A DNA stretch of 64,000 nt from JBARKJ01 sp963698885 (GTDB lineage Bacteria > Nitrospirota > JACRHJ01): NCBI GenBank assembly GCA_963698885.1, contig CAVOSJ010000003.1, forward strand, positions 372,001-436,000. Direction: 5' to 3'. Of this stretch, positions 31,030 through 41,522 are shown piece after piece; position 1 is the stretch's first letter; each line of letters opens with the position of its first letter. Made by a program: the position numbers and the translations under genes. The notes under the pieces are model-generated. The model was not told where the DNA came from, did no database searches, and saw nothing but the letters and a program-made list of their open reading frames with translations.

Positions 31030-31985
31030 TACACTACCCCCGCCTTCAGTAAATCGTGCAGATGGATTATCCCCTCGGGCCTCCCCTCGCCGTCAACGCT
31101 TAGAAGCGAGGTTATTGAATATTTTTCCATAATCGCCACGGCCTCCGCCGCCAGTGCGTCACGGCTTATCATCTTCGGGTTCCCGTGAGCCAGTTCTCCC
31201 GCATTTTTAGAGAACAGATCATCTGACTTCTCTAAATAGCGCCTGAGGTCCCCGTCTGTTATGACGCCAACTAACTTCCCTTCGCCGTCAACGACCGTCG
31301 TGATGCCCATCTTCTTCGACGTTATCTCAAAAAGGGCCTCGCGCATGGAGGTATCCGCCTTCACCACCGGCACATCGGCCCCGCTGTGCATTACGTCCTC
31401 TACCCTGAGAAGAAGCTTCTTACCCAGGCTCCCGCCCGGGTGGAAACAGGCAAAATCCTCTTCCTTAAAGCCGCGTTTCTCAAGTAACGTAATGGCCATC
31501 GCGTCTCCCATCGCAAGAGTCGCGGTCGTGGAAGCCGTCGGAGCCAGGCCCATCGGACACGCCTCCTCGGCTACGCCTACGTCTATCGTGACTTCGGCGG
31601 CCTTCGCAAGGGCTGACTTCATCCCGCCTGTCAGTGCTATTACGGGGACCATTAACCTTTTAAATACCGGGAGCAGTTTGACTATCTCCTCCGTCTCGCC
31701 GGAGTTGGATATGGCGATTATCACGTCCCCCTTCATCACCATCCCCAGGTCGCCGTGTATTCCCTCGGCGGGATGCAGGAAAAGCGCGGGCGTGCCGGTT
31801 GACGCAAGAGTCGCGGCTATCTTCTTCCCGATGAGGCCGGACTTCCCCATGCCGGTGACGACGACCCGGCCCTTGCAGGACAGGATTATCTCCATCGCCT
31901 TGGCGAACTCGCCGTTTATCTTGTCGATAAGCGCAAGTATCGCCTCGGCCTCAATTCTCAGGACTTTTTTTGCGCCGTTAAGCAT
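31029..31985 (-). CDS. kdsD: Arabinose-5-phosphate isomerase
   Basis: Isomerises ribulose-5-phosphate to arabinose-5-phosphate, the first step of Kdo synthesis. The 318-residue protein has a SIS domain (about 30-180; GMGKSGLIGKKIAATLASTG, ISNSGETEE) and two C-terminal CBS domains (about 200-318). It overlaps kdsC and kdsA by one base each. Confidence 0.95.
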   Translation of the reverse strand: MLNGAKKVLRIEAEAILALIDKINGEFAKAMEIILSCKGRVVVTGMGKSGLIGKKIAATLASTGTPALFLHPAEGIHGDLGMVMKGDVIIAISNSGETEEIVKLLPVFKRLMVPVIALTGGMKSALAKAAEVTIDVGVAEEACPMGLAPTASTTATLAMGDAMAITLLEKRGFKEEDFACFHPGGSLGKKLLLRVEDVMHSGADVPVVKADTSMREALFEITSKKMGITTVVDGEGKLVGVITDGDLRRYLEKSDDLFSKNAGELAHGNPKMISRDALAAEAVAIMEKYSITSLLSVDGEGRPEGIIHLHDLLKAGVV

Positions 31986-32807
31986 TATGCCTCTGCGGCC
32001 TCCCGGACCGCGAACGCCTTTTTTACGATTTCAACCATCCCTGCAATATCCACCATATTCGGGCCGTCGCACAGCGCCTCGTCCGGGCATGGGTGGACTT
32101 CCATGAAGATGCCGTCGATGCCGACCGCCGCCGCCGCGCGCGCAAGGGGCGCGACGAACTGCCTGTCGCCTGAGCTTTTATCCCCGCCGCCGCCTGGGAA
32201 CTGGACGCTGTGCGTGGCGTCGAATATCACCGGATAGCCCATCTCCCGCATCACGACCATCGAACGGAAATCCACGACGAGATTATTATAGCCGAATGAC
32301 GTGCCGCGCTCGGTCAGGATGATATCGACCGAGCCGGCCTCTTTTATTTTATTTATTACGTTCTTCATCTCCCAGGGGGACATGAACTGGCCCTTCTTCA
32401 CGTTCACGGGTTTTCCCGCCTTCGCCGCCGCCTGGAGGATGTCCGTCTGCCGGCAGAGGAACGCCGGTATCTGGAGCGCGTCCAATACTTCCGCCGCAGG
32501 CGCCGCCTGCTCCGGGAGATGGATATCGGAAATCACCGGGACCTTGAACGTCTCCTTCACCTTCGCAAGTAATTTTAGGCCGTCCGCTAAGCCTGGGCCT
32601 CTATAAGACGTGGATGAAGACCTGTTCGCCTTGTCGAATGACGATTTAAAAACCAGCGGCACGCGAAGCTCCTTCAGCCGCCCTGACAATCTGCTCGGCG
32701 GCATCCATCAGCTTCGCCTCGGACTCTATCACGCACGGCCCGGCAATCAGCACGAGCGGATTGCCGCCGCCGATTTTGATGCCGCCTATTTTGATTTCTT
32801 TAGTCAC
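31985..32807 (-). CDS. kdsA: Kdo-8-phosphate synthase, frameshifted
   Basis: Condenses phosphoenolpyruvate with arabinose-5-phosphate. The protein shows IAGPCVIES (about 17-25), KSSFDKANRSS, the RGTSFGYNNLVVD block and FDATHSVQ. GTG 32807 overlaps the pyrG stop and gives the family N-terminus (TKEIKIGGIKIG). One extra base in CCC at 32681-32683 shifts the frame; removing it restores QIVRRLKELRVPLVFKSS and gives 273 residues, the normal length. Confidence 0.95.
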
Positions 32808-34450
32808 AATGATAATTCTTCCGACTGCTGGTGTTTTAGCGCCGCGCCGATGAACCCTTTGAAAAGCGGGTGCGGGTCGCGCGGGCGGGACTTGAACTCC
32901 GGGTGAAACTGACATCCCAGGAACCAGGGGTGGCCCGGTATCTCCACGATCTCGACAAGCTCCTTGTCCGGCGACGTGCCGGATATTTTAAGACCCGCCC
33001 CGCAGACTATGTCCCGGTAGAGGTTGTTGAACTCGTAGCGGTGGCGGTGCCGCTCCATTATCTCCTCGCGCCCGTACATCTCGCGCGCCATCGTCCCCTC
33101 TTCCAGCACGCAGGGATACGCGCCCAGGCGCATCGTGCCGCCGAGGTCGGACTGGCTGGTCCGCGTCTGCATGGACTGCTTCTGATAGTCGTACCAGCTC
33201 TCCATGAGGTAAATAATCGGGTCAGCCGCGTTTACGTCGAACTCGGTGCTGTTCGCGCCGTGCTGGCCGCAGACGTTCATGGCGAACTCTATTACCGCGA
33301 CCTGCATACCGAGACAGATGCCGAAATACGGGACAAGCCGCTCCCTCGCGAACTTCACGGCGGCTATTTTTCCCTTTATCCCCCTGCTCCCGAAACCTCC
33401 CGGCACCAGGATTCCGTGCACGTCCATCAGGTATTTCTCAGGCCCGTGCACCTCTATATCCTCGGAGTCCACCCATTCGATATTGACGCGGCAGTCGTTG
33501 GCTACGCCGCCATGCACCAATGCCTCGTGCAGGCTCTTGTAAGATTCCCTCAGCTCGACGTATTTGCCGACAAGGGCGATGGTGGTGTTTTTTCGCGGGT
33601 TGTTTATCCTCCTTACCACGTCCTGCCAGCTGGAGAGGTCTGGCGGATTTTCCGGGAGTTTCAGGAGCTTCACGATCTGGTCGTCCAGGCCCTCTTCGTG
33701 GAGGTTCAGCGGGACTTCGTAAATATTTCCCACGTCCTTCGCCGTTATCACGGCTTCCCTTTCGACGTTCGTGTAAAGGGCGATCTTCTTTTTCATCTCC
33801 GGCGGGAGCGGACGGTCGGTCCGGCAAAGCAGTATGTTGGGCTGAATACCTATCGAAAGCAGCTCCTTGACGCTGTGCTGCGTCGGTTTCGTTTTCAGCT
33901 CGCCCGCCGCGCTGATGTACGGCACGAGCGTCAGGTGGATGTACAGGACGTTTGACGAGCCGATGTCATACTTGAACTGCCTGATAGCCTCCAAAAATGG
34001 CAGGCTCTCTATATCTCCGATGGTCCCGCCGACCTCGACTATCACGACGTCCTTGTCGTCCGCAACCTTTTTTATGCTCTCCTTAATTTCGTCCGTCACG
34101 TGCGGCACGACCTGCACGGTCCCGCCGAGATAATCACCCCGCCGCTCCTTGGTGATGACGTTGAAATATATCCTGCCGGAGGTGAAGTTATTGAGCTGGG
34201 ACATGGACGTGGAGGTATAACGTTCATAATGCCCTAAGTCCAGGTCCGTCTCCGCGCCGTCGTCCGTAACGAAGACCTCGCCGTGCTGGAACGGGCTCAT
34301 AGTGCCGGGGTCCACGTTTATGTACGGGTCGAGCTTCAGGTTCGTGACTCTTAAACCCCGCGACTCCAGAAGCGTGCCGATGGAGGCCGCCGCAAGCCCC
34401 TTTCCAAGCGAGGAAACGACGCCGCCGGTGATGAAAATAAACTTGGTCAT
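32804..34450 (-). CDS. pyrG: CTP synthase
   Basis: Aminates UTP to CTP using glutamine. The 548-residue protein has the N-terminal synthetase domain (FITGGVVSSLGKGLAAASIG, about 5-24) and the class I glutaminase domain with GICLGMQ and the HPE catalytic pair near the end. Here it sits among Kdo genes, which need CTP for CMP-Kdo; this kds-pyrG linkage is common. It overlaps kdsA and kdsB by four bases each. Confidence 0.97.
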   Translation of the reverse strand: MTKFIFITGGVVSSLGKGLAAASIGTLLESRGLRVTNLKLDPYINVDPGTMSPFQHGEVFVTDDGAETDLDLGHYERYTSTSMSQLNNFTSGRIYFNVITKERRGDYLGGTVQVVPHVTDEIKESIKKVADDKDVVIVEVGGTIGDIESLPFLEAIRQFKYDIGSSNVLYIHLTLVPYISAAGELKTKPTQHSVKELLSIGIQPNILLCRTDRPLPPEMKKKIALYTNVEREAVITAKDVGNIYEVPLNLHEEGLDDQIVKLLKLPENPPDLSSWQDVVRRINNPRKNTTIALVGKYVELRESYKSLHEALVHGGVANDCRVNIEWVDSEDIEVHGPEKYLMDVHGILVPGGFGSRGIKGKIAAVKFARERLVPYFGICLGMQVAVIEFAMNVCGQHGANSTEFDVNAADPIIYLMESWYDYQKQSMQTRTSQSDLGGTMRLGAYPCVLEEGTMAREMYGREEIMERHRHRYEFNNLYRDIVCGAGLKISGTSPDKELVEIVEIPGHPWFLGCQFHPEFKSRPRDPHPLFKGFIGAALKHQQSEELSL

Positions 34451-35201
34451 GCTTTCTGCTCCTCGGAAAAAAGGCGTCTGATCATTTTCAAATCTTCGGG
34501 CGTATCCACGCCCATCGAGTTAAGCTTAGTGACTGAGACCTTTATTTTATGTCCGTGCCCAAGGGCCCGGAGCTGTTCCAGCTTCTCTATATTCTCCAAT
34601 TCCGTCTGAGGGAGCTTCGTGAACTCAAGGAGAAATTCCCGTCGCGTACGCGTAAATTCCTATATGCTTCAGGCACGACCCTCCCGCGAACTGCCCCTGC
34701 TTCCATCCGTCTCTATTATATGGTATTGGCGCGCGGGAGAAATACAGCGCAAAACCTTTTTCATCCAGCGCCGTCTTCACGACCGCCGGGTCGAATATCT
34801 CCGCCGCGGTCTCAATTGGAGTCGCCGCCGTGGCCATCTCGATGGACGGGTCAGCCAACATCGGCGCAATTGTTTCCTCTATCAGCGCAGGCGGCATCAT
34901 CGGCTCGTCTCCCTGGACATTCACGTAAATATCAGCCGGTATTTTCAAGGGCCGCGGTCGCGACCCTGTCGGTTCCCGATTTGCAGTCAATGCTGGTCAT
35001 CAGCGCCTTGCCGCCCAGGCGCTCCACCGTCTCGAACACCTCCCGGTCGTCCGTCGCCACCCAGACTTCATCGATGCCTTTAGCCAGGGACGCCCGCTCA
35101 TAGACCCTCCATACCATAGGCTTCCCCGCGATGTCCACCAGGGGCTTACCCGGAAGGCGGGTCGAGGCCATCCGGGCGGGGATTATGGCGACGACTCTCA
35201 A
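34447..35201 (-). CDS. kdsB: CMP-Kdo synthetase, with two frameshifts
   Basis: Activates Kdo with CTP. The N-terminal frame begins AIIPARMASTRLPGKPL and stops near 34930; an extra base in the TTTT run at 34942-34945 breaks it. The middle frame (NVQGDEPMM, YFSRAPIPYNRD, KHIGIYAY) is broken by an extra base in CCC at 34638-34640, after which EFLLEFTKLPQTELENIEKLEQLR and GVDTPEDL follow to the stop at 34447, overlapping the pyrG start. Correcting both gives 250 residues, the family length. Confidence 0.93.
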
Positions 35202-36154
35202 AGGGCCTCCCTGTTCTCAATGTACCATTCGACGAATTTCTGGACGCCCTCCTCTACCTGGGTCCGGGGGTCGTATCCGAGTATCTTTTTCGATTTGGTA
35301 ATGTCGGCGTAAGTGATCTGGACGTCGCCCGGCTGGTCCGGAAGCTGCTCGATATTCGCCTTCTTGCCGAGGCTTTTCTCTATAAGTTCGATCAGCTTTC
35401 TCAGTTCCGTAGTCCGTGATTCGCCGATATTAAATATTTCAAATTCCGCATTATAATCTATCGCCTTCAGCACGCCGTCGGCGATGTCGTCCACATAGGT
35501 GTAGTCCCTGCGGGACGAGCCGTCTCCGAACATGGGGACGGGTTTCCCCTGGTCGATCAGACGGGTGAACTTGTGTATGGCCATCTCCGGCCTCTGCCGC
35601 GGCCCGTAGACGGTGAAGAACCTGAGGCATGAAATATTAAGGTTATAGAGGTAATGGTACGTGTGGCATATAAGCTCGCAGGCTTTTTTTGTAGCCGCAT
35701 AGGGAGACACCGGGTTGTCGACGTTGTCAGTTTCGGAAAAAGGAACCTTTTTATTGTTTCCATATACGGACGAAGACGAGGCGAAGATAAAGCCAGGCAG
35801 GTTATTCTCCTTTGCCGCCTCCAGCAGGTTCATGGTGCCCCGGAAATTCACGTCCTCGTAGAGGAGCGGGTCTATAATCGACGGCCGCACTCCCGCCCGC
35901 GCCGCAAGATGGAATACCCGGTCAAATTTTTCCCTTTTAAAAAGCGTCTTCAGCAGTTCCAGGTCCCGGATATCGCCCTCGACCAGTTTATACGACTGGT
36001 TTTTGAGGGCCGTTTGAATGTTGTTCCTCTTTATGCGGGGTTCGTAGAACTCGTCGAAACAGTCGATGACTACTACCTCGTCACCGCGCGCAAGGAGCTT
36101 TTCCGAGACGGTAGACCCAATGAAGCCCGCGCCGCCCGTAACAAGTATCTTCAT
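35198..36154 (-). CDS. NAD-dependent sugar epimerase, UDP-glucuronate 4-epimerase type
   Basis: Extended SDR protein of 318 residues: NAD-binding GGAGFIGS (about 7-14), the catalytic YAATK (about 152-156) and the family run RQRPEMAIHKFTRLI, followed by FGDGSSRRDYTYVDDI. These segments are typical of UDP-glucuronate or UDP-glucose 4-epimerases rather than of heptose epimerase HldD. It overlaps kdsB and the kinase gene by four bases, so it supplies a sugar nucleotide for LPS or surface polysaccharide. Confidence 0.82.
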   Translation of the reverse strand: MKILVTGGAGFIGSTVSEKLLARGDEVVVIDCFDEFYEPRIKRNNIQTALKNQSYKLVEGDIRDLELLKTLFKREKFDRVFHLAARAGVRPSIIDPLLYEDVNFRGTMNLLEAAKENNLPGFIFASSSSVYGNNKKVPFSETDNVDNPVSPYAATKKACELICHTYHYLYNLNISCLRFFTVYGPRQRPEMAIHKFTRLIDQGKPVPMFGDGSSRRDYTYVDDIADGVLKAIDYNAEFEIFNIGESRTTELRKLIELIEKSLGKKANIEQLPDQPGDVQITYADITKSKKILGYDPRTQVEEGVQKFVEWYIENREAL

Positions 36155-37137
36155 ATCACCGCCTGCTTTATCGTCTTTTTCAATTGTTCCGGTTTCACTG
36201 TCGCCGTCCCCACTTCGCCCACTACTATGCCCGCCGCATGGTTGGCAATCACTGCCGCTTCGTGCATGTCCGCGCCTGTCGACAGGGCCAGCATCAATAC
36301 CGCTATGACGGTATCCCCGGCGCCGGTAACGTCATATACTTCCTTGGCCACGGTCGGTATGTGCACCGCTTTTCCGCCGCTTCGGAAGAGGCTCATCCCA
36401 TGCTCGCCGCGGGTGATAAGCACCGCCTCGCTCTTTAGCTTCTCGATGAGTTTTTTCCCGGCGGCGGCAAGAGAAATTTCGTCGGTTATCTCGAACCCCG
36501 CCGCCTGCGAGGCCTCTAAATTATTCGGCGTCACCACCGTCACGTTTTTATAGAAATCGAAATGTCCCACCTTCGGGTCTACCGCGACGGGTATTTTCCT
36601 CTCTCTGGCTATCTTCACGATACCCGCGACCAGCTTCTTTGTGACGACTCCCTTGGCGTAATCGGATATGATAATCCCGGATAAGGAATGATTGCAGGTT
36701 TTCAAGTAGTCCAGGATTATATCCTCCGAGGCGCAGGCAATGTCGCCCTTGCTCTCGCGGTCGAACCGGACTACCTGCTGGCTGTGCGCTATTACCCGCG
36801 TCTTTACGGTAGTAGGGCGGCAGTTATCCACGATTATTCCGTCCGTATCGATCTTTTTAAGCCGCAGCTCATGGATTACCCTGCGGCCCATCTCGTCGCT
36901 GCCGACGGCGCCGCAGATCCTCGCACTGCCGCCAAGAGATACTATATTACTCAGGACGTTGGCCGCGCCGCCAAGCATTATGGATTCATGGTTTATTTCC
37001 ACGACCGGGACAGGGGCCTCGGGCGAGATTCGAGATACCTTGCCCCATACGAACTGGTCGAGTATGATATCGCCGACGACCAGGATATCAGCCGATTTAA
37101 ACCGCTCCAGGTGTCCAAGAAGGCTTTTTTTGTCCAA
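36151..37137 (-). CDS. rfaE1: D-glycero-beta-D-manno-heptose-7-phosphate kinase
   Basis: PfkB-family kinase of ADP-heptose synthesis. The 328-residue protein has VVGDIILDQFVWGKV near residue 20, the GGAANVLSNI signature (about 57) and the C-terminal DVTGAGDTVIAVL catalytic motif. It lacks the adenylyltransferase half found in HldE, so the second function must be encoded elsewhere. gmhB and heptosyltransferases lie at 49-52 kb. Confidence 0.9.
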   Translation of the reverse strand: MDKKSLLGHLERFKSADILVVGDIILDQFVWGKVSRISPEAPVPVVEINHESIMLGGAANVLSNIVSLGGSARICGAVGSDEMGRRVIHELRLKKIDTDGIIVDNCRPTTVKTRVIAHSQQVVRFDRESKGDIACASEDIILDYLKTCNHSLSGIIISDYAKGVVTKKLVAGIVKIARERKIPVAVDPKVGHFDFYKNVTVVTPNNLEASQAAGFEITDEISLAAAGKKLIEKLKSEAVLITRGEHGMSLFRSGGKAVHIPTVAKEVYDVTGAGDTVIAVLMLALSTGADMHEAAVIANHAAGIVVGEVGTATVKPEQLKKTIKQAVI

Positions 37138-37175
37138 AAAGTTCTCTCCCGAGGGGCATGATAAAATGTGTTATT

Positions 37176-38294
37176 TTATATTACTTTCTCGTAAACCTCA
37201 AGCGTCTTGTGGAGAGTTTTTTCCCAGGTGAAGTTTTCCGCCTTTTCTCTGGCCCTTTTGCCGGTTTCTTCCCGCGCCTTTTCGCATGAAAGGTACTGAA
37301 GCGCAGCCGCAAGCCCCGCCGCGTCCTCCGGGTCATTCAGCACGAAGCCGTCTACCCCGTCTTCCATAACCTCCGCAACGCCGTTCTGAGAGGTGGTTAT
37401 TACGGGCAGGCCGGACGCCATGGCCTCCAGGCAGGAGTTGGAAAACGGGTCGTACCTGGTTGGCAAGACATAAATATCGGACGCGCCGTAAAGAGATTCC
37501 GGGTCCTGGACATGGCCGGTAAAAACCAGCCTGTCGGCTACTCCCAGCTTTCCCGCCAGCTTGAGGAAGGGCTTCGGGTCGTCTTTTCCCGCCACCAGCA
37601 GCTTCAATTCGCTGATGTTTCCCTCCATATCCTTCGCGTACCACAGCGCCTTGATGGCCGTCTGAAGCCCCTTCCTTCTAAACCCGGCCCCTATGAAAAG
37701 CGCGACCGGCTCGTCGTTAAAACCATATTTTTGCCGGGCCTCATGCCTTTTAAGCTTTATATTGACCGGGTTGAATTTCATAAGGTCAACACCGTTATAC
37801 GCCACGAAAACATTCTCCGGCGGGATAGGATAGTGCCTGAGAAGACCCTTTTTGGAGAACTCGGAGTTGGTTATGACCGCCTTGCAGCCTCCCGGCCGGT
37901 AACGCTCCTTTTCCATCTTCAGGATTACACGGTGCAGCGGGTTCAGGAAAGCGAAACGTTGTCCCATCCTTTCCAGGTACTCGGCATGGCATCCGCCGCC
38001 GACCGTTACCACCCCGTCGGTGAACGGCCTTATCTGGTTATGCACCAGGTCTATATCGCTCCTGCCGGAGAGCATCCGCAGGAGGTTGTTTTTAAAGCTT
38101 GATACCTTCAAAAAAGAAGGCCCCGCCGCGATCTTGACAATATTTACTTCGGCCTTGAAATCCGGCTCCTCGGAGGTTGCCGCAAATATGGAGACGTCAT
38201 GCCCCCCGTCCACGAGTCCCCTGGCCAGATTCCACGTGCGCCTCTCGCTCCCGCCTTTTCTGTCGAAGCGGATGGACGCTATAGCTATTCGCAT
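37176..38294 (-). CDS. Glycosyltransferase family 4, WaaG-like LPS core transferase
   Basis: The 372-residue GT-B protein resembles UDP-glucose:heptose transferases (WaaG/RfaG): N-terminal FDRKGGSERRTWNLARGL (about 10-27), a central VGGGCHAEYLER segment, and the donor-binding PTRYDPFSNSCLEAMASGLPV block (about 280-300). The sugar is not determined by sequence. It overlaps the next glycosyltransferase by ten bases. Confidence 0.8.
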   Translation of the reverse strand: MRIAIASIRFDRKGGSERRTWNLARGLVDGGHDVSIFAATSEEPDFKAEVNIVKIAAGPSFLKVSSFKNNLLRMLSGRSDIDLVHNQIRPFTDGVVTVGGGCHAEYLERMGQRFAFLNPLHRVILKMEKERYRPGGCKAVITNSEFSKKGLLRHYPIPPENVFVAYNGVDLMKFNPVNIKLKRHEARQKYGFNDEPVALFIGAGFRRKGLQTAIKALWYAKDMEGNISELKLLVAGKDDPKPFLKLAGKLGVADRLVFTGHVQDPESLYGASDIYVLPTRYDPFSNSCLEAMASGLPVITTSQNGVAEVMEDGVDGFVLNDPEDAAGLAAALQYLSCEKAREETGKRAREKAENFTWEKTLHKTLEVYEKVI

Positions 38295-39392
38295 CCCAGC
38301 GCCTTCCGGTATAGTGCCTCCATATCGTCCAGCATCCTCTCCTTCGTGTGGCCTTCCAGCGCCATCTTTCTACCGAGAAGGCCCATCCCGCGCGCCTTAT
38401 CCGGGTCCGACAGAAGCTTCAATATCGCATCCGCGAGCGCTTCTGAGTCCTTGGGAGGCACGATATAGCCGTTGACCCCGTCCCTCACCACTTCCGGTAT
38501 GCCGCCGACGGTTGTACCGACCAGAGGTTTACCAGCCGCCATCGACTGCAGGGCGAACTGAGGGATACCCTCCGATGCGTATGAGGCCATTACGGAAACG
38601 TCGAATGCGGCTATTATTTCCGGGACGTCCTCCCTATGCCCCGCAAGGATTACCGATTCCCGTATTTTCAGCCGTTTGGACAGACCGTCCAGCCCCGTGG
38701 CCATATCACCCTCGCCCGCGATTAAAAGCCTCGCCTTTGGGAAACGCCGGAGCACCTCCGGCATCGCGCGCAGGATATATACATGTCCCTTCCAGCTCCG
38801 AAGCGCCGCGGCTATCCCGATTACCGGCTCTCCTTCGCCTATGCCGAACTCCCGGCGCACTTTTTCACCGTCCGCGTCCGCAAAGACGGCAACGTCTATC
38901 CCCGTGGGTATTGAAAATATTTTCCGGGGGGAGAGGCCGATCTCCCGGACAAGCTGTTCCTTTATAAAATTGCCGGTAGTGACTATGCCGTCGATTAATG
39001 GGCCGTAGATGAGTTTAGTAAACGGGCCGGATTTTAATTTTGAGGAAATATGCCTGGTACGGATGATCTTTACGCCAGCAAGCCTTCCTGCTATGCCCCC
39101 GGACCAGCTGTCCCTGCGAACTGTGCGTATTTAAAAGCTGGACCCGCTCCGATTTTATAACTCTCAAGAGCGCGGGCGCGGTAACCAGAAGACCCTGCTT
39201 GTCGAAATTTATTCCGAATACCTTTATCCCGGCGGCGGACGCCCTGTTATAAATTTTGGAATGGACCGGCGCGGCCAGGGCGACTTCATGCCCCCTACCC
39301 TTCATCCCCAGCATCTCGCTTAAGATGCGGATCTCCTGGCCTCCCCAGCCTACGGAGGCCTCGGTATGGAGTATGCGAAAAAATTCATTCAT
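38285..39392 (-). CDS. Glycosyltransferase family 4, frameshifted
   Basis: GT-B glycosyltransferase of about 368 residues after correction. The first part (HTEASVGWGGQEIRILSEMLGM) ends in a wrong frame after THSSQ; one extra base in CCC at 39112-39114 is responsible. After correction it reads SQDSWSGGIAGRLAG and on into the intact C-terminal domain (GEPVIGIAAALRSWKGH, FALQSMAAGKPLVGTTVGGIPEVV). It probably adds a core or O-chain sugar and is the last minus-strand gene before the plus-strand island. Confidence 0.8.
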
Positions 39393-39587
39393 GCCGGGAC
39401 TTGTTACTCCTTTTCATCTAGTTTGTCAAGCAGTTCTCAGTCCTTATGAGGGTTTAATAGAAATAAAAGGTTTTAATATCAAGGCGATTATGTTATTATG
39501 CATCGGATGGTTTCTCTGGATAAATCCAGGGCAGCACAAAGGAAAAAAAGGGTTCTGCGGGCTAATTTGAAAGGTTTGGAGCTTTAA
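39393..39587. other. Divergent intergenic region at the island boundary
   Basis: This 195-base AT-rich gap separates the minus-strand glycosyltransferase from the plus-strand sulfatase-like gene. Promoters for both directions are expected here, but only loose matches are visible (for example TTGTCA with a weak -10). No RNA gene is seen. Confidence 0.3.
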
Positions 39588-40434
39588 GTGTCGCAAATTG
39601 ATAGAGAAAGTTTTTTACTTATCACGCTGGATTCCTGCCGTTACGATACCTACAAAGCAGCGGAAACGCCGAATCTCGACAAAATAGGCAGCGTTCATAA
39701 AGCTTACGCGCCCGGCAACTTTACTCTTCCGAGCCATATAGCGATGTTTAGCGGGTTCATGCCTGGAGACCCTAAAAGCAAAATCGACTATGTGAATCCC
39801 AAGGTAAAACGCGTCTGGAAACTAGTGAACGAAGCATACGGAAAGTCGAATCATTTGGTAGTTCTGCCAGGGAAAAATATTGTAGATGGTTTTAATAAGT
39901 CAGGCTACGTAACAATTGGCGCCGGCGGTGTTGGATGGTTTAACCCTTCAAAGATAGCTTCTGCCGTTCTCATAGAAAAATTTAAACACTATAATTTTTT
40001 TGGCAATTATTTTTACCTGAGGAAGCAGATTGAATGGCTTAAATCAAAGATTCTTGAAAATCAAAACCGAAGGAAATTCATATTCCTAAATATTGGAGAA
40101 ACTCACAGCCCCTATTGGCATGAGGGGGCTGAGTGGGCCCCTGCTCCAAATCCTTGCTTGCCTTTTGGCAAGGAAAACAGCCGGGAAATATCACAGTATC
40201 GGCAAAGAAGATGTCTCGAATATGTTGATTCGATACTTTGGGAATTTCTGGATATCACCAATGATTTTAATATCCTGATCTGCGGAGACCATGGGGACGC
40301 GTGGGGAGAAGATGGAAATATGGGAACATTCGGTTCACCATGAAAAGGTTTTCGAAGTCCCATTGGTCATTAAGATAAATACCGGGATTGATTATTCTTT
40401 TTTAAACAATTACCATAGGACAAACCTGTATTAA
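39588..40434 (+). CDS. Sulfatase-like hydrolase or phosphotransferase, frameshifted
   Basis: Alkaline-phosphatase-superfamily protein. LITLDSCRYDT (about 12-22) holds the metal- and nucleophile-binding region, TLPSHIAMFSGF follows near residue 46, and the late ICGDHGDAWGED motif (about 232) carries metal ligands. One extra A in AAA at 40316-40318 breaks the frame; corrected, it reads EHSVHHEKVFEVPLVIK to a stop at 40434 (281 residues). Downstream sequence to about 40,558 remains partly open, so the end may be further damaged. The residue at the sulfatase nucleophile position is not a clear Cys in a C-x-P-x-R signature, so true sulfatase activity is uncertain. It could be a polysaccharide-modifying transferase. 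Confidence 0.65.
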
Positions 40435-40546
40435 AGAGGTTGGAGAGAACTTTCAGAAAACAAATTCTCAACCGGTATATCAAAAAGAAACGATAAAAAT
40501 CGCAAAGGAACCGTAGCTGTTAATGCCAGAGACTTGCAGTACAATT

Positions 40547-41425
40547 ATGAGCTATAGGAAAAGATCTATTCCCCCCAAAATATGGATTTTATGGTATCGA
40601 GGTCTAGCGGAGGCCCCATTAATTGTAAGGAAATGCATTGATTTTTAATAAAAGAAAATCCAGGCTGGGACGTTGTTATTTTGGCTAAAGATAATTTGGG
40701 TGAATATATGGTCTTAGATTTACCTGATGGTAAAAACTTACAAATTTATCATTGACTACACAGTCTGACATGGTTTGCTTGCAGCTGTTGTCTGAGTATG
40801 GTGGGGTTTGGGTTGATTCCACAACCCTTTGTATGAAGCCGCTTGATGATTGGATTGAAGATTGTCTTGACTCGGGTTTTTTTGTCTTTCTATAAACCGG
40901 TACTTATACAGGTTGCTGTCTAGTTGGTTCATAGCCTGCAAAAAAGGATGTCCTATTGTTTTAAAGATGAGAGAATGTTTTCCTTCATTCTTTATGAAAA
41001 TACTTTCAATATCAATGGAAGGTATAAGAAAAAAACAATAAAATTTATGGGCAAATTTATAAATAAAATAAAAGAACCAAGTATTGGGTTTCACCGGTAG
41101 TAACAAAACTGTTGAGAGTATATCCTTATTTTATACTTCACTATCTATTTGAAAGGCTGGTTGAAAGCGATCCAGAATGTCAAACTATTTGGAATAATAC
41201 AAAAAAAATGAGTGCTGATGGGCCACATAGGCTTCAATCATTCAGCTTTTCTCCCCTATGAATGAAAATCTTAAAATTGAAATCGATGAGAAGCTCACTC
41301 CCATATACAAGTTGACATGGAAATATGACCATAGCAAGTATTCAACGTCATCAGTGCTTTATTACTTACTCGAAGGAAGGCATTTTGTGATTTTGCCGAG
41401 AAGCGGGCAGAGGGACTTAAAATAG
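40547..41425 (+). pseudogene. Decayed capsular polysaccharide glycosyltransferase (PF05704-like)
   Basis: No long frame survives, but joining pieces across at least four or five shifts gives a recognisable capsule-synthesis transferase. The order is IPPKIWILWYRGLAEAP and VRKCIDF (from 40547), then ENPGWDVVILAKDN (about 40,655), then QSDMVCLQLLSEYGGVWVDS (from about 40,755), which carries the DxD-type catalytic region, then SSWFIACKKGCPIV, then LHYLFERLVESDPECQTIW and a C-terminal TPIYKLTW to a stop at 41423-41425. The pieces occur in the right order for the family. Multiple interruptions in so short a span suggest true decay more than sequencing error. Confidence 0.7.
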
Positions 41426-41522
41426 GAATTGGTTGTTCTCCTTTTGCAATTTCAGATTTTGATGGTCTGGAATTTATGAAGCAGTAAGGCGATTTGAACA
41501 GATAGTCTCAGAAGGAAAACTC
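41386..41522 (+). other. Coding-like remnant before the next glycosyltransferase
   Basis: A frame reading CDFAEKRAEGLKIGIGCS shifts near 41,475 and continues as YEAVRRFEQIVSEGKL straight into the ATG at 41523. The composition looks coding, but I do not recognise the family. It may be the end of a lost gene or an N-terminal extension of the following one. Confidence 0.3.

Noticed and set aside
35198..36154. HldD (ADP-heptose 6-epimerase)
   Set aside because: It lies beside a heptose kinase gene, but the conserved segments are those of UDP-glucuronate/UDP-glucose 4-epimerases.
39480..39570. Short open frame before the sulfatase-like gene
   Set aside because: No ribosome binding site and no recognised product; it lies in AT-rich intergenic DNA.
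39588..40434. Confirmed sulfatase
   Set aside because: The superfamily fold is clear but no C/S-x-P-x-R formylglycine signature is visible, so the activity is left open.
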